A stretch of 64,000 nucleotides of DNA from Symsagittifera roscoffensis. Its lineage: Eukaryota > Xenacoelomorpha > Acoela > Convolutidae. The stretch lies in assembly GCF_963678635.1 (NCBI RefSeq), contig NC_087070.1:52300750-52364749 (forward strand). Direction: 5' to 3'. This document shows, in pieces, positions 33,601 through 43,087 of the stretch. The number at the start of each line of letters is the position of its first letter. Position 1 is the first letter of the stretch. A program made the translations under genes and the position numbers. The notes under the pieces are model-generated. The model was not told the origin of the DNA, did not search any database, and saw only the letters and a program-made list of their open reading frames with translations.

Positions 33601-33704
33601 CCTTGCTTTGCAGATGGAGGTCTCACAAACTTGTGCAGGGGTCGTTCCTTGATTCAATTCGAGCTCGCATTAAATTGTGTTCGAATCGGTCCTCAGTTGT
33701 GTAT

Positions 33705-33722
33705 TCCCGAGTCGCGGAACCA
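33705..33722 (-). promoter_or_regulatory. Candidate primer binding site of the inverted BEL half
   Basis: On the minus strand, TGGTTCCGCGACTCGGG follows the LTR end at once. The TGG start complements a tRNA CCA tail; the remaining bases would pair with a tRNA 3' end reading CCCGAGTCGCGGAACCA. Confidence 0.55.
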
Positions 33723-34173
33723 AAATATTCTGGCCTTTTTTATAACTTATAAAAACAGGAAACAGAATCGGTTTAATTCAAGAGAATCAATAAACGGCGA
33801 ATTTTAGTAATTTTTTATTGCACGGAATTAGCAACAACATTACACGTATCAAGTTAAAAAGTGGGCTTGTTCATGCCCTGATTTGTGTGATTTATGTGTT
33901 TTTTCACAATGAGTTCATACTTAGTTCACGCAGTTTAATTAACAGAAACTCAATTGCAAACCAATTTTGAACCGATTAAAATATTAGCATTTTATGTTCT
34001 GTCAGGTTCGGCTCAAATAGGATTCTCAAATGAAACGACTTAGGTGAGAATCGAACCCACGCCGAACTCCCCGGAACGCACTATGTAACGGTGAGCTATA
34101 TAGCTGATATTGATAAGCAACTATACTGGCTTTATACTATACTTTCATACTTTAATGCTATGTAGCATTAACA
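33723..34173 (-). repeat. BEL LTR, minus orientation
   Basis: Reverse complement of 32553-33003 along its full length. It ends CATTAACA at the junction with R1 sequence (TAAACAAC...). With its primer binding site and leader it looks like a 5' LTR belonging to a minus-strand element. Confidence 0.75.
34034..34104 (-). other. tRNA-like segment in the minus-strand LTR
   Basis: Mirror of 32622-32692. The D-arm part here (reverse complement AGCTCACCGTTACATAGTGC) is slightly closer to a tRNA than the plus copy. Confidence 0.45.
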
Positions 34174-34628
34174 TAAACAACATAAAAAAATTAAACGAAA
34201 TAAAATGAAATGAACATTTTTATTTTCGAAAATTTGAAAATCATCCCCACACACGCCATATAAAGTACAAAACAATAAATTTTGTTTTTATTAACAAATC
34301 AATTAGGGCAAATAAGCTTCTTTCAACCACTTTGGAACGATTTCTAAGACGGATTAACTCTCCGCTTACGCGTTAACATCACGAAATATATCGCGCGTTA
34401 ATTGTCCAAATTGGCCAAAATGGCAATCTTTAAACCCCCATAACTTTACGAAAAATGATCACAGGTGAAATATTTTTCAAATTTAGGCTCAGGACAACAA
34501 TACCTTTTGAATGATATAAAAAAATTTAGTCAAAAATGGCTAGGTAAAAAGTCGAAATTTGTCTGAATTAAAAAAAACCCACCCCGAGCACAAATATTCC
34601 GTTACTTTCGTATCGAAAGTCGGAACAA
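34169..34628 (-). repeat. R1 repeat, remainder of the copy split by BEL
   Basis: Continues from AACATAAACAACAT through the CGCGATATATTTCGTGA palindrome region to TATCGAAAGTCGGAACA. Its first 52 bases duplicate 27296-27347. Confidence 0.7.
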
Positions 34629-34794
34629 TAAATCGATCCGAAACCATTATTGTCAGTGTGGGAAGGACTGCCAGTTCTCAAATTTGTAATTTTAGATTCT
34701 TTTAATACTGGGTAATTTTGAATCTGAGGAAATGCCGATTAGTTTATGATTTTTTCACTGTTCGAGACAGGGGAGTAGGTCAAACCTAAACTCG

Positions 34795-35328
34795 AACAAG
34801 ACTGCTCGTATCAGGGCGAAGCCCTGAGTGTTCCGACTGCCTTTTAAGATTTATGGAGCAGCAGTAATAACATAAAAAATTAAATGAAATAAATTAAAAT
34901 GAAAATTTTTTTTTCTAAAATTTGAATTTTTTAAATAAAAATCATCACACCACACGCCATATAAGTACAAAAAGATGAATTTCGTTCCTTGTAACAAATC
35001 AATTATGGCAAATAAGCTTCGCTCAACCAATTTGGAACGATTTCTAAGACGGATTAAATCTCCGCTTACGCGTTAATAGCGCGAATTATATCGCGCGTTA
35101 ATTGTCCCAAATTGGTCAAAATGGCAATCTTTTAACCCTCATAACTTTACGAAAAATGATCACAGGTAAAGTATCTTTTCAAATTCAAGCTCAAGACAAC
35201 AATGGCTTTCGAATGATATAAAAAATTCCGTCAAAAATGGCTAGTTAAAAAGTCGAAATTTGTCTGAAGAAAAAAAACCCACGCCGAGCACAAATATTCC
35301 GTTACTTTCGTATCGAAAGTCGGAACAA
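34795..35328 (-). repeat. R1 repeat, full-length, reverse orientation
   Basis: Begins AACAAGACTGCTCGTATCAG and ends TCGAAAGTCGGAACA. The 3.8-kb duplication starts inside it at about 35028. Confidence 0.75.
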
Positions 35329-38300
35329 ATATATCTGGAGCACGGTCAAAATATATCAGAATGCGGTCATGATCAACGCGAGCATGATTAAAATATACCT
35401 CAAGAACGGTTGACAAATACCGATTGTCCGCTGTATATCGGAGTCAAAAACAAACGTTTCTTCGAATAATAACGTATTTGTTAATGCTTTTGACTCAAAC
35501 TGAAAACCAGAATATCCATAGGATGAAAAAAAATTAGCTCAGAAACAGTTCATCTCTACAACATTCTGAAATACATTATCTGAAAAGCATAAATTAAAAA
35601 GTTTTGTTTTGGATATCTCATGTTATTTGAAATTCGAAACATGCACGAGTTTCGTCGAGACGGTCGGAACATATCTCGCTCGGGTCGAAATATGTAGAGC
35701 ATATTTTTTTTCGGTCGCGCTCATTCGAATTATATTTTGCAAGGGTCAAGCACAGTCGAGCACACTTTTTTTCGGTCGACCACGGTCGAAAAATGCCTAC
35801 AATTTGGTCGTGATGGTCGAAAGATTCCAAAATTTGGTAACTTTCAAAAGTGAGCACTTCGACCCGGTTAATAAAAAGGCTAATTTGATCTGCCTGTTTT
35901 TGCACTGATGGGTAGTGATAGAAAACAACAATCAGTTTTGTAAGTGAATTAAAGGCAAGATTATCAGCTTAGTGTCATCATCATGCAGATTTTTAAACAT
36001 ACTCAAGGATTTAAGAACAGAATTTGCTTTGAAATAATAATTGGATGCAAATCAGTTATTAGCTTTTTCGCAGTTCATTCATAGCAGGTCTATAATAATT
36101 GATTAACTTGCTGCTTTTTGATGTAATCGCAGTCGCATGCGATAAACTTGCTTAACTTCTTAAACTGGTAAGCTGCTAGAATCGTGTATTTGTATTTTTT
36201 GTAGTTGATTGATCAAACAGATATCACATATAGTTGTTAAGTTAAGACAAAGTTCGATTAATTTTTCAGCTTTTCAACTTTTTAACTGTGGGGTGCTTTT
36301 TAAACTTCGCGGCTATTGTAAGCTTGCAAAATTTATCAAAAATCATGCTGTTTAAAAATATGATAGTGTATTATTTTCGTTCTAACTTTGATTTCGCACC
36401 TTCATCTTTGTGCCAGTCTGCATTGTAGTAATTTTAAGAAACTTCTGAACACTTGTATCCGCTCTCAGACATATAATTATTTATAAATTTAGTTGTTTAT
36501 GCTTTTCTGTTTCTAGAGTTTGTTAAAAAGTACTGAGAAAGATCAGAGTGGGCGTATAATTGTTGGTTACTTCTCTGGACTTTCGTTTAGTTACGCAGAA
36601 GTGAAACTAAGAAAATAATTAGAGATTCAGATAATTTAACACCTTAAAATATGGTAAGTCAGTTCTTATGAATTTTTTTTTCACGATAAAATTAAGACAG
36701 AGGCCTCTCGGAATGGTTTGTATTCTTTGAAACATTTTAGTGGCCATAATTGATTTGGTTTTAAGATTTTTTCCTATTTCTGTGTGAGACATAACATGTT
36801 TTCACTAACTCAGATACTGTTTCAGAATTTCAGTGCATTCTAAAAGTTAGAGGTAAAGCTACCTTTAATGACTAAAGGTAACGCGGGTCGACCTCCATAG
36901 ACCAACATCGCTAACCATACAATTACATAAAAAGTATATGAAAAAAAAATGTTACCAGTAGAAGTTTCATACTTTTTGCTAAAGTAAAATCAACGAACTT
37001 TCAAAATTTTTCTTGACGTAGTCCTTTTTTGTATGGAATGTTTATGTATGGTTTATTCAATGCCTGATTTGAAAATGATCATTTTTGAAAAATTTTGTCT
37101 TAACTTAAAAGTTTGAATTTTTTATTATATCATTTTTATATGTGTAAAGCAACTCTAAGACAATTCGGGTAATTTCCAATGCATTATAAATGCAAGACAA
37201 TCAAACTTTTTTGACTCTAGTTTTTAGTAAACCATTGATTTTGTCCCTTGTATTTGGCGACGAACACATCCGAAAAACTTTGAGAAAAATTGAATAAAAT
37301 GAAAAAAAATTTGGTTTATGGAAAAATGCTAGCCATACAGATTGTATTTAAGAAAAATCACTTATCATAGACCTTTCGCAAATTTTTGTGCTAATAAAAT
37401 TGCATGATAAGTTTATTATTCAGCATTTTTCAATATATGAAATTTGTTTAATTAGGACTTTTGGTCAACACGGGGATTTATGAAAAAAGGATGCCTTAAA
37501 TTAATTCTATCTAAAAAAAACAGTTGACGTAAGCTGTATCTTCAAAAGTTAAGGTAACTTACGTTAGAATTAAAATTCATGAAAAATACTCATCTAACTG
37601 AGAGGAGTGTTTTGAACCAATTTAAATAGAATATTAGGTGGTATTAGACATTTATGCGTCGTATGAGGAGTTTTTTTTGAACCTGAAAAAAATTCATTAC
37701 GAGGCCAAACTGTGCTCCCTTTGTTCTTCTTTTGTTCTTTCATTTCCTTTGATTGTTGCGACAAAATTTCAGCATGTTTAAAGACTTGTCTCTGGAATCC
37801 AGGAACCTGCAGACACAAAATTGTGCGCCTATCCAGAAGATGTTGAAAATTGTAGAGCAAACTTAGATGAATCAATTGGTAAACTCTGTGATTTTGTCAA
37901 CAACAGGCACATTTTGAGCAAGTCGGCATTTTAAATGCCCGTTCTATTCAAAATTCCAAAAGCCCTTTCTATTTTTAGTGATAAAACTATCAGCTCCGGT
38001 TAGTTTTTTTTCTTTCATTTATTCGCTTTTGCTGTACTGGTTATAAAAAGCTCAAGTTACACAAGATCGATTTATACTGCGTCGTTTGATAGTGAAATCA
38101 CTTTTCAATGCGCTTAAGCTTAGTTGAATCGAATTTTCAACATTCAAATTGTCTGATAGCTCGAAATATTCCCACACAAGTTTTTTTGGCTCAACTGATG
38201 TCTGCTTGCTGAAGTCTTAGCTTATTTTTTGCTGTTGATACTTTGTTTTCATGCTCATTCCACACTGTCACTTGCATTAATAAGCAAGTTTGCCTCAACA

Positions 38301-38859
38301 TTGTCTCATTTTCTGTCAATAGGCTTCTCCTTTTCTATCAATATGTTATCTTCTTGTTTTTTCGTAGGTGAAGAGAAGTTCCGCTAGACCTCTGTTTATA
38401 AAACAAAACAAAAATTCTCAGCCAACAAATTTTAGTTAAATTTGGTTCAAACTGGGGTTCAAACTCTTTTAAAGCACAAGCTTATCAAAACGTTTTACAT
38501 GTTTTGCGAGCCTAAACACTTTATTTTTAGAAGCCTCAAGAATCTTTTCCTCTAAAATCCTAGCTTTTCAAAATAATACATTGAAATGATTAAACGTATA
38601 GTTGAACCTCAAAACTCAATCTGATTTTACTTATATTTGGTTCTTTACATTTTTTTACTCTACCAAAGTATTTCATTAAAAAACTGAAATCTGTTAACTT
38701 CGCCTCTAATACCTTCGTAGACTATTTTCAGTTTTAAAAAAAAAACTGATTATGCGGTAATTGTGCGGGAGTCTGCATCCCATAGTATTCTCAAGTTGCT
38801 TTTTGTACAAGAAGATTGGGTACTCAAGGTGTGCTTATTTAAACTGAGTTTTATTGTGA
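35028..38859 (+). repeat. 3.8-kb segmental duplication, copy 2
   Basis: Matches 21820-25650 at an offset of 13,208-13,209. It ends at TTTTATTGTGA, where it runs into the 2.8-kb tandem-repeat unit; the last ~59 bases (38801-38859) belong to both. Confidence 0.9.
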
Positions 38860-39275
38860 GCAAGAAATATAACTTCTTCATTTTTTGTAATTTAAAAAAA
38901 ATGCATTTCAGTTGGAGGTATAAATGTTCGGGTCATTTGTTTATAAACCGACCAATTTAGGAATTGACATAGTTTTGAACAAATACTTTTAGTGATTTAA
39001 TGAAGATATCATCTTGCTGAGTCAAATTTTATCTATTTGTTTTATGGTATGTTGGCAAGGTTCTGGCGGTCCGTTTTGTTTGCTCAAAATGAACCATTTT
39101 TTACGATTTTATCGACGAAGCTCAGCTGATAAGCGAAACGAAGTTTTTCAGCTTTTGAAAAAACATCAAATATGATTTGTGTCAAGGTAGTTAGTCCCTT
39201 TTATTCCCCAAAACAACACCAATATTGACTAAATTTTGGGTGTTTTCGCAAACATCTGTTTGTTCAGTGAGTTAG

Positions 39276-39280
39276 TGGGG
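39276..39280 (+). other. Target-site duplication of gypsy-2 (left)
   Basis: TGGGG, repeated at 45897-45901 after the 3' LTR. Unit B shows the empty site with a single TGGGG (GATAGTGGGGCAAGATATTC, near 48540). Confidence 0.9.
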
Positions 39281-39538
39281 TGTCATACCGCTACTGCAGT
39301 AGCAGTACTCACTATACGGATGTACAGCCAACCTCTGGTGTTAAATCATTATTTTATGTACGCTCAAGGTCATACATAAGTGATGACACTGAGACTAAGT
39401 GAGAGATCAGAGTACTTAACAACGATCTATCTCTCAGTACATAAGAAAACAAAGAAAAGAGAAAATCTAAATTCAATCTTCTAAATAAAGTATTGAATTC
39501 CAACTTGTTTTCAATTTGATATCGCAACGCATATCACA
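39281..39538 (+). repeat. 5' LTR of gypsy-2
   Basis: TGTCATACCGCTACTGCAGT to GCATATCACA. Contains AATAAA in CTAAATAAAGTATTG. Confidence 0.92.
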
Positions 39539-39939
39539 TGGCGCAGCCAGCAGGATTCGCAGCTCAAGACAACAGAACGGATATGGGAATCCCGGTATTT
39601 TGGGCATCAGCGAATTTAGACCCTCCGTGGCAATTTAAAATTTGGTTCGAACAATTTCTCATGGCGGTTACGGTAAAAGAAAATGTGAACCCAGAGATTA
39701 TTTTGGAAGAACCAAAAGACATATTAGAGGAACCACCACCACGCCCGGAAACGCCCAGGGATGGGGAGAACGAAGATGCGAGGAACGCTAGAATCCTTAG
39801 AGATAAACTAGCAAGAGACAGAGTAGCATTGGAGAACGAAGAGAAAAGAACAAGAGGCCCAAGAGTTGGACACAATGTCTTCTACAACGAAGTACAAAAG
39901 AAACTGGTGTCACGACTATTTCTATCTTTTGGGCACTGA
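39538..39939 (+). CDS. Gag N-terminal part of gypsy-2
   Basis: MAQPAGFAAQDNRTDMG followed by a capsid-like segment (NLDPPWQFKIWFEQFLMAV) that aligns with gypsy-1 gag. It is acidic and proline-rich, then charged. It is joined by a one-base shift near 39920 (SFG | TEGKKRFLQ) to the 39866-41707 frame, in the run CTTTTGGGC. This is probably a homopolymer error rather than a true stop, given the element's youth. Gag forms the particle that packages the RNA. Confidence 0.75.
   Translation: MAQPAGFAAQDNRTDMGIPVFWASANLDPPWQFKIWFEQFLMAVTVKENVNPEIILEEPKDILEEPPPRPETPRDGENEDARNARILRDKLARDRVALENEEKRTRGPRVGHNVFYNEVQKKLVSRLFLSFGH
39539..39550 (+). promoter_or_regulatory. Primer binding site of gypsy-2
   Basis: TGGCGCAGCCAG, identical to that of gypsy-1 and directly abutting the LTR. 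It overlaps codons 1-5 of gag. Confidence 0.75.
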
Positions 39940-41707
39940 GGGAAAGAAAAGATTCCTACAGAAGAATCCGCACGCAGAAATATCAAAAATGACGTTCAGA
40001 GAAGTAACAGATCTGGCAGAAGTCTCGTTTCAAAAAGTGAAATGTGTAACCTACGAGAGATACAAGTTATTTACGAGAATGCAAGAATCTGGAGAATCTC
40101 TAGAATCATTTCACGCAGCGTTAACTGCTCAGGCAGCCAGATCAGAACTAGGAACATTGGAAAATGAAATAGTGCGAGACTTATTCATCTCAAAGATGAA
40201 GAACATGACATTACAGGATACGTTGACATTCGAAACTCTGGATCCAGAGGAAGTTCTAAAAAGAGCTATAAAATTCGAACATAGCAAGTTAACCACAATG
40301 GCATTTCAAAAGACTAATGCTGCGGCTGCAGGAGGATCAAGTAGCAATTACACATCGGGTGTAAGAATAAAACAGGAACCTGTAATGGCAGTACGAAATT
40401 TGGGGGGGAAAACCAAAACTCCAAATAGAAGAGAAAATAATAACAGACAGAATAATAACAAAAATCAAAACACGAAAACGAAACCATGTAATAGATGTGG
40501 AAGGATGTTTGAACAAGGACACCTAAAAAACTGTCCAGCGATGGGAGAGGACTGTAAAAACTGTGGTAAACCGAATCATTTCGCTAAAATGTGCAGATCA
40601 CAACAAGTAAGTGAAATTGCGGAAGATTCGGAAGAATCGATAGTGGAATGCGACCAGATCAGTGAAGGTGTTGGGTCATGTAGTGAATTTGAAGTCATGT
40701 TGATACATACCCATTTACCGGAAAATGAACGAGTTTCAAAATATGTGAAAGATCGAATCAATGAAATGAGAAAAGAAACAAACGGAAAAGTGGTTAGAGT
40801 TCAGAAAATAGACTCTATTCGAGATCCAACATTGAACCGCGTAAAGTCACTAAAGGCTATGGTACGAATAGATAACCAGATTATTCAACTAACAGTGGAT
40901 ACTGGTAGTCCTGTTTCATTTCTTAACTGGGCAACGACGAAAGAAATCATGGAAAAATCAAACAAAGTGAGATTCATACCGTCCGACAAATTGAATTTAC
41001 AAACCAAATTTGTGGACTACAACAAACAACCGATCAGTATCCTGGGAGCCCTAAAAACCAATCTGAGGTCAGCGGGCTGGGAAGTTAAGGGCGCAACCTT
41101 TCTGGTATCAGAGCGAAAAACTAGATGCATCATGGGATTAGACTTGCAAGGACAAGTGGGAATAGTGACTACACAAAGAACAGCGCCAAAAGAACTCACC
41201 AGGTTTGACGTGCTCATGTGCGAGCAGTCGGAAGGTTGGAAAGAAAAATTTTTCAATAAATTTAAGAACTTATTTGAAAGGCAAGGCATTTCTAAAAACC
41301 ACATCGCCAGTTCAAAATTCAAATACCCACTATGTCCGATACAAGAAAAGGGGAGAAGAATCCCAATTCATATACAAGATAAAGTCGAAAAAGAAATCGA
41401 GAAGTTATTGACAGAAGGTCATATAACAAAACTTGATAAGTGTACAAGTGATTGCTTTATCGCCCCGATTGTGATAACAGTAAAGAAGGACGACTCAATA
41501 AAATTGGCAATGGACGCGAAACCAATCAATAGACAATTGTTTAAAAACAAATACCAAATGCCGAACGTAGACGAATTTATTGATGGGGTAAGCCAGATTG
41601 TAACCGAAAACAAAAAGGGTACGCTATATTTTTCGGTGTTAGATTTGAAATATGCGTACAGGCAACTAAAATTGGCTGCGGATACAGCTAGGCAATGTAA
41701 TTTTTAA
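39866..41707 (+). CDS. Gag C-terminus, protease and RT N-terminus of gypsy-2
   Basis: After the rest of capsid (YERYKLFTRMQESGESLESF) and a basic N/K-rich linker come zinc knuckles CNRCGRMFEQGHLKNC and CKNCGKPNHFAKMC. The protease site LTVDTGSPVSFLNW has the D-T-G. RT then begins (KGRRIPIHIQDKVEKEIEKL, MDAKPINRQLFKNKYQMPN, FSVLDLKYAYRQLKL, with the first catalytic Asp). It ends at a TAA after QCNF in AATTTTTAAC. Removing one T restores a frame into IVGGKATGTY of the next ORF. The protein is equivalent to a gag-pol fusion with no obvious separate pol start. Confidence 0.85.
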   Translation: MDTMSSTTKYKRNWCHDYFYLLGTEGKKRFLQKNPHAEISKMTFREVTDLAEVSFQKVKCVTYERYKLFTRMQESGESLESFHAALTAQAARSELGTLENEIVRDLFISKMKNMTLQDTLTFETLDPEEVLKRAIKFEHSKLTTMAFQKTNAAAAGGSSSNYTSGVRIKQEPVMAVRNLGGKTKTPNRRENNNRQNNNKNQNTKTKPCNRCGRMFEQGHLKNCPAMGEDCKNCGKPNHFAKMCRSQQVSEIAEDSEESIVECDQISEGVGSCSEFEVMLIHTHLPENERVSKYVKDRINEMRKETNGKVVRVQKIDSIRDPTLNRVKSLKAMVRIDNQIIQLTVDTGSPVSFLNWATTKEIMEKSNKVRFIPSDKLNLQTKFVDYNKQPISILGALKTNLRSAGWEVKGATFLVSERKTRCIMGLDLQGQVGIVTTQRTAPKELTRFDVLMCEQSEGWKEKFFNKFKNLFERQGISKNHIASSKFKYPLCPIQEKGRRIPIHIQDKVEKEIEKLLTEGHITKLDKCTSDCFIAPIVITVKKDDSIKLAMDAKPINRQLFKNKYQMPNVDEFIDGVSQIVTENKKGTLYFSVLDLKYAYRQLKLAADTARQCNF

Positions 41708-41711
41708 CATT

Positions 41712-42476
41712 GTGGGCGGAAAAGCAACCGGAACTTACAGATTCTTGACAGGATTCTACGGACTAGCAGATATGCCAGCGGAATTTCAAAAGGCTATGGA
41801 TAGAACCATCAATCATGCTAAAAACACATTCTGTTTCCTGGATGACATACTTATTGTGTCAAAGGGAAGTGAAACCGAACATGCCAACCTAGTAGAAACA
41901 GTATTAAAGAAATTGAATGCGGAAAATTTGGCACTGAAACTATCAAAATGTGAATTTTTTAAACAAGAAGTGAATTGGTTGGGTCATCATCTCTCAGAAG
42001 AAGGAGTTAGACCGAAGATCACTAAAACGGAAGCGGTAGTAAACTTGAACCCGCCGAAATCCCTAAAACAACTAAGGTCATTTCTAGGAAGCATAAATCA
42101 TCTAGCTAAATTTATACCTAACGTAGCAAGTCTGACAGAAAAATTAAGACCTCTTCTTAAAGAAGAAAATCAAAAGAAAAAGTTAAAAAACATGAAACTC
42201 CCGGTGAAAAAATTCGAGTGGGGGGATGTTCACACAGAAGCATTTAATGCTATAAAAGGAGCTGTGGCAAATATTACGAAAGTGCATTATTATGATGCAA
42301 ATCGACAAACACGAGTTAAGTGCGATGCTAGCCATGATGGACTAGGGTCCACTTTAGAACAACAAAATGATGAAGGGTTGTGGGTCCCAATTTCGTTCGC
42401 ATCTCGATACCTAAATGCTCAAGAAAAAAAATATTCAACAAATGAGTTGGAACTATTGGCAGTTGTTTGGCAGTAG
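41712..42476 (+). CDS. RT palm/thumb and RNase H N-terminus of gypsy-2
   Basis: GGKATGTYRFLTGFYGLADM, CFLDDILIVSKG (catalytic DD), VNWLGHHLSEEGV, then the RNase H start KCDASHDGLGSTLEQ and SFASRYLNAQEKKYSTNELE. It stops just after LAVVW; gypsy-1 reads WATEHF here, so a G has been lost in TTTGGCAG. Continues in the 42467 frame. Confidence 0.85.
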   Translation: MGGKATGTYRFLTGFYGLADMPAEFQKAMDRTINHAKNTFCFLDDILIVSKGSETEHANLVETVLKKLNAENLALKLSKCEFFKQEVNWLGHHLSEEGVRPKITKTEAVVNLNPPKSLKQLRSFLGSINHLAKFIPNVASLTEKLRPLLKEENQKKKLKNMKLPVKKFEWGDVHTEAFNAIKGAVANITKVHYYDANRQTRVKCDASHDGLGSTLEQQNDEGLWVPISFASRYLNAQEKKYSTNELELLAVVWQ

Positions 42477-42757
42477 ACAGATATAAACACTATCTTCTGG
42501 GGAAACCATTTACCATCGCAACTGACCATAAAGCTCTTACAACAGCATTGGATGTTAATCAATCAAACAAGACCTATCAGTCACGCTTAACCCGGTGGGT
42601 TGACCGGTTACTGCCGTATCAGTTCAACATAGTTCACATTCCGGGGAGGGACATGGGCATAGTTGATTATTTATCGCGTGATCCTTTCAATGATCCCCTG
42701 GCCCGAATCAGAATTAGACGAAAAGTTTGTAGTAGCTACGATAAACTCCTTTCATGA
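42467..42757 (+). CDS. RNase H C-terminus of gypsy-2
   Basis: AVDRYKHYLLGKPFTIATDH, SRLTRWVDRLLPYQFNIVHI and GRDMGIVDYLSRDPF are the end of a gypsy RNase H and the tether. The frame shifts again near GATCCCCTGGCC (42690), after which ELDEKFVVATINSFHEAL aligns with gypsy-1 (SYYDENFTVAKLQMIN). 42758-43087 is a basic, Asn/Lys-rich linker without a continuous ATG-led frame. Confidence 0.8.
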   Translation: MAVDRYKHYLLGKPFTIATDHKALTTALDVNQSNKTYQSRLTRWVDRLLPYQFNIVHIPGRDMGIVDYLSRDPFNDPLARIRIRRKVCSSYDKLLS

Positions 42758-43087
42758 AGCGCTCGACTGCTGGAACAGTAGGCTTAAAGATTCAAGTTCG
42801 CTCAACCGGAACGAAAACGTTCTAGAATGTTCTAGAAGGAATGTTAGGAAACAGTCATCAAGTAATGGTTGCTATAGCAACCAAAACGGTCAAAACCGAA
42901 CAAAAGCTCGACCGGAACGAGAGAAAAAAAGTTTCCACGACTGCAAAAACAGCTAAACACAACAGTTCAACAGAAACAAATCACTTTTTCGTCAAATCAA
43001 CCCAGCAAACAGTCAGTCTCAAGAAATTGCAAAATAAAAAAACGACCAGTACCGAAAAAAATAGAAAAAACAGACTCAAGAATCGAG

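Larger units (their letters stand above)
27344..34173 (+). mobile_element. Rearranged BEL/Pao LTR retrotransposon
   Basis: Gag, protease, RT, RNase H and integrase are in BEL/Pao order on the plus strand, followed by one LTR (+). After about 700 bp comes a leader segment and a second LTR in the opposite orientation. No LTR precedes gag; instead a short integrase fragment joins the R1 host sequence through a shared TTTT. Two in-frame TAA codons, frameshifts and an integrase deletion show it is defective. Confidence 0.8.
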
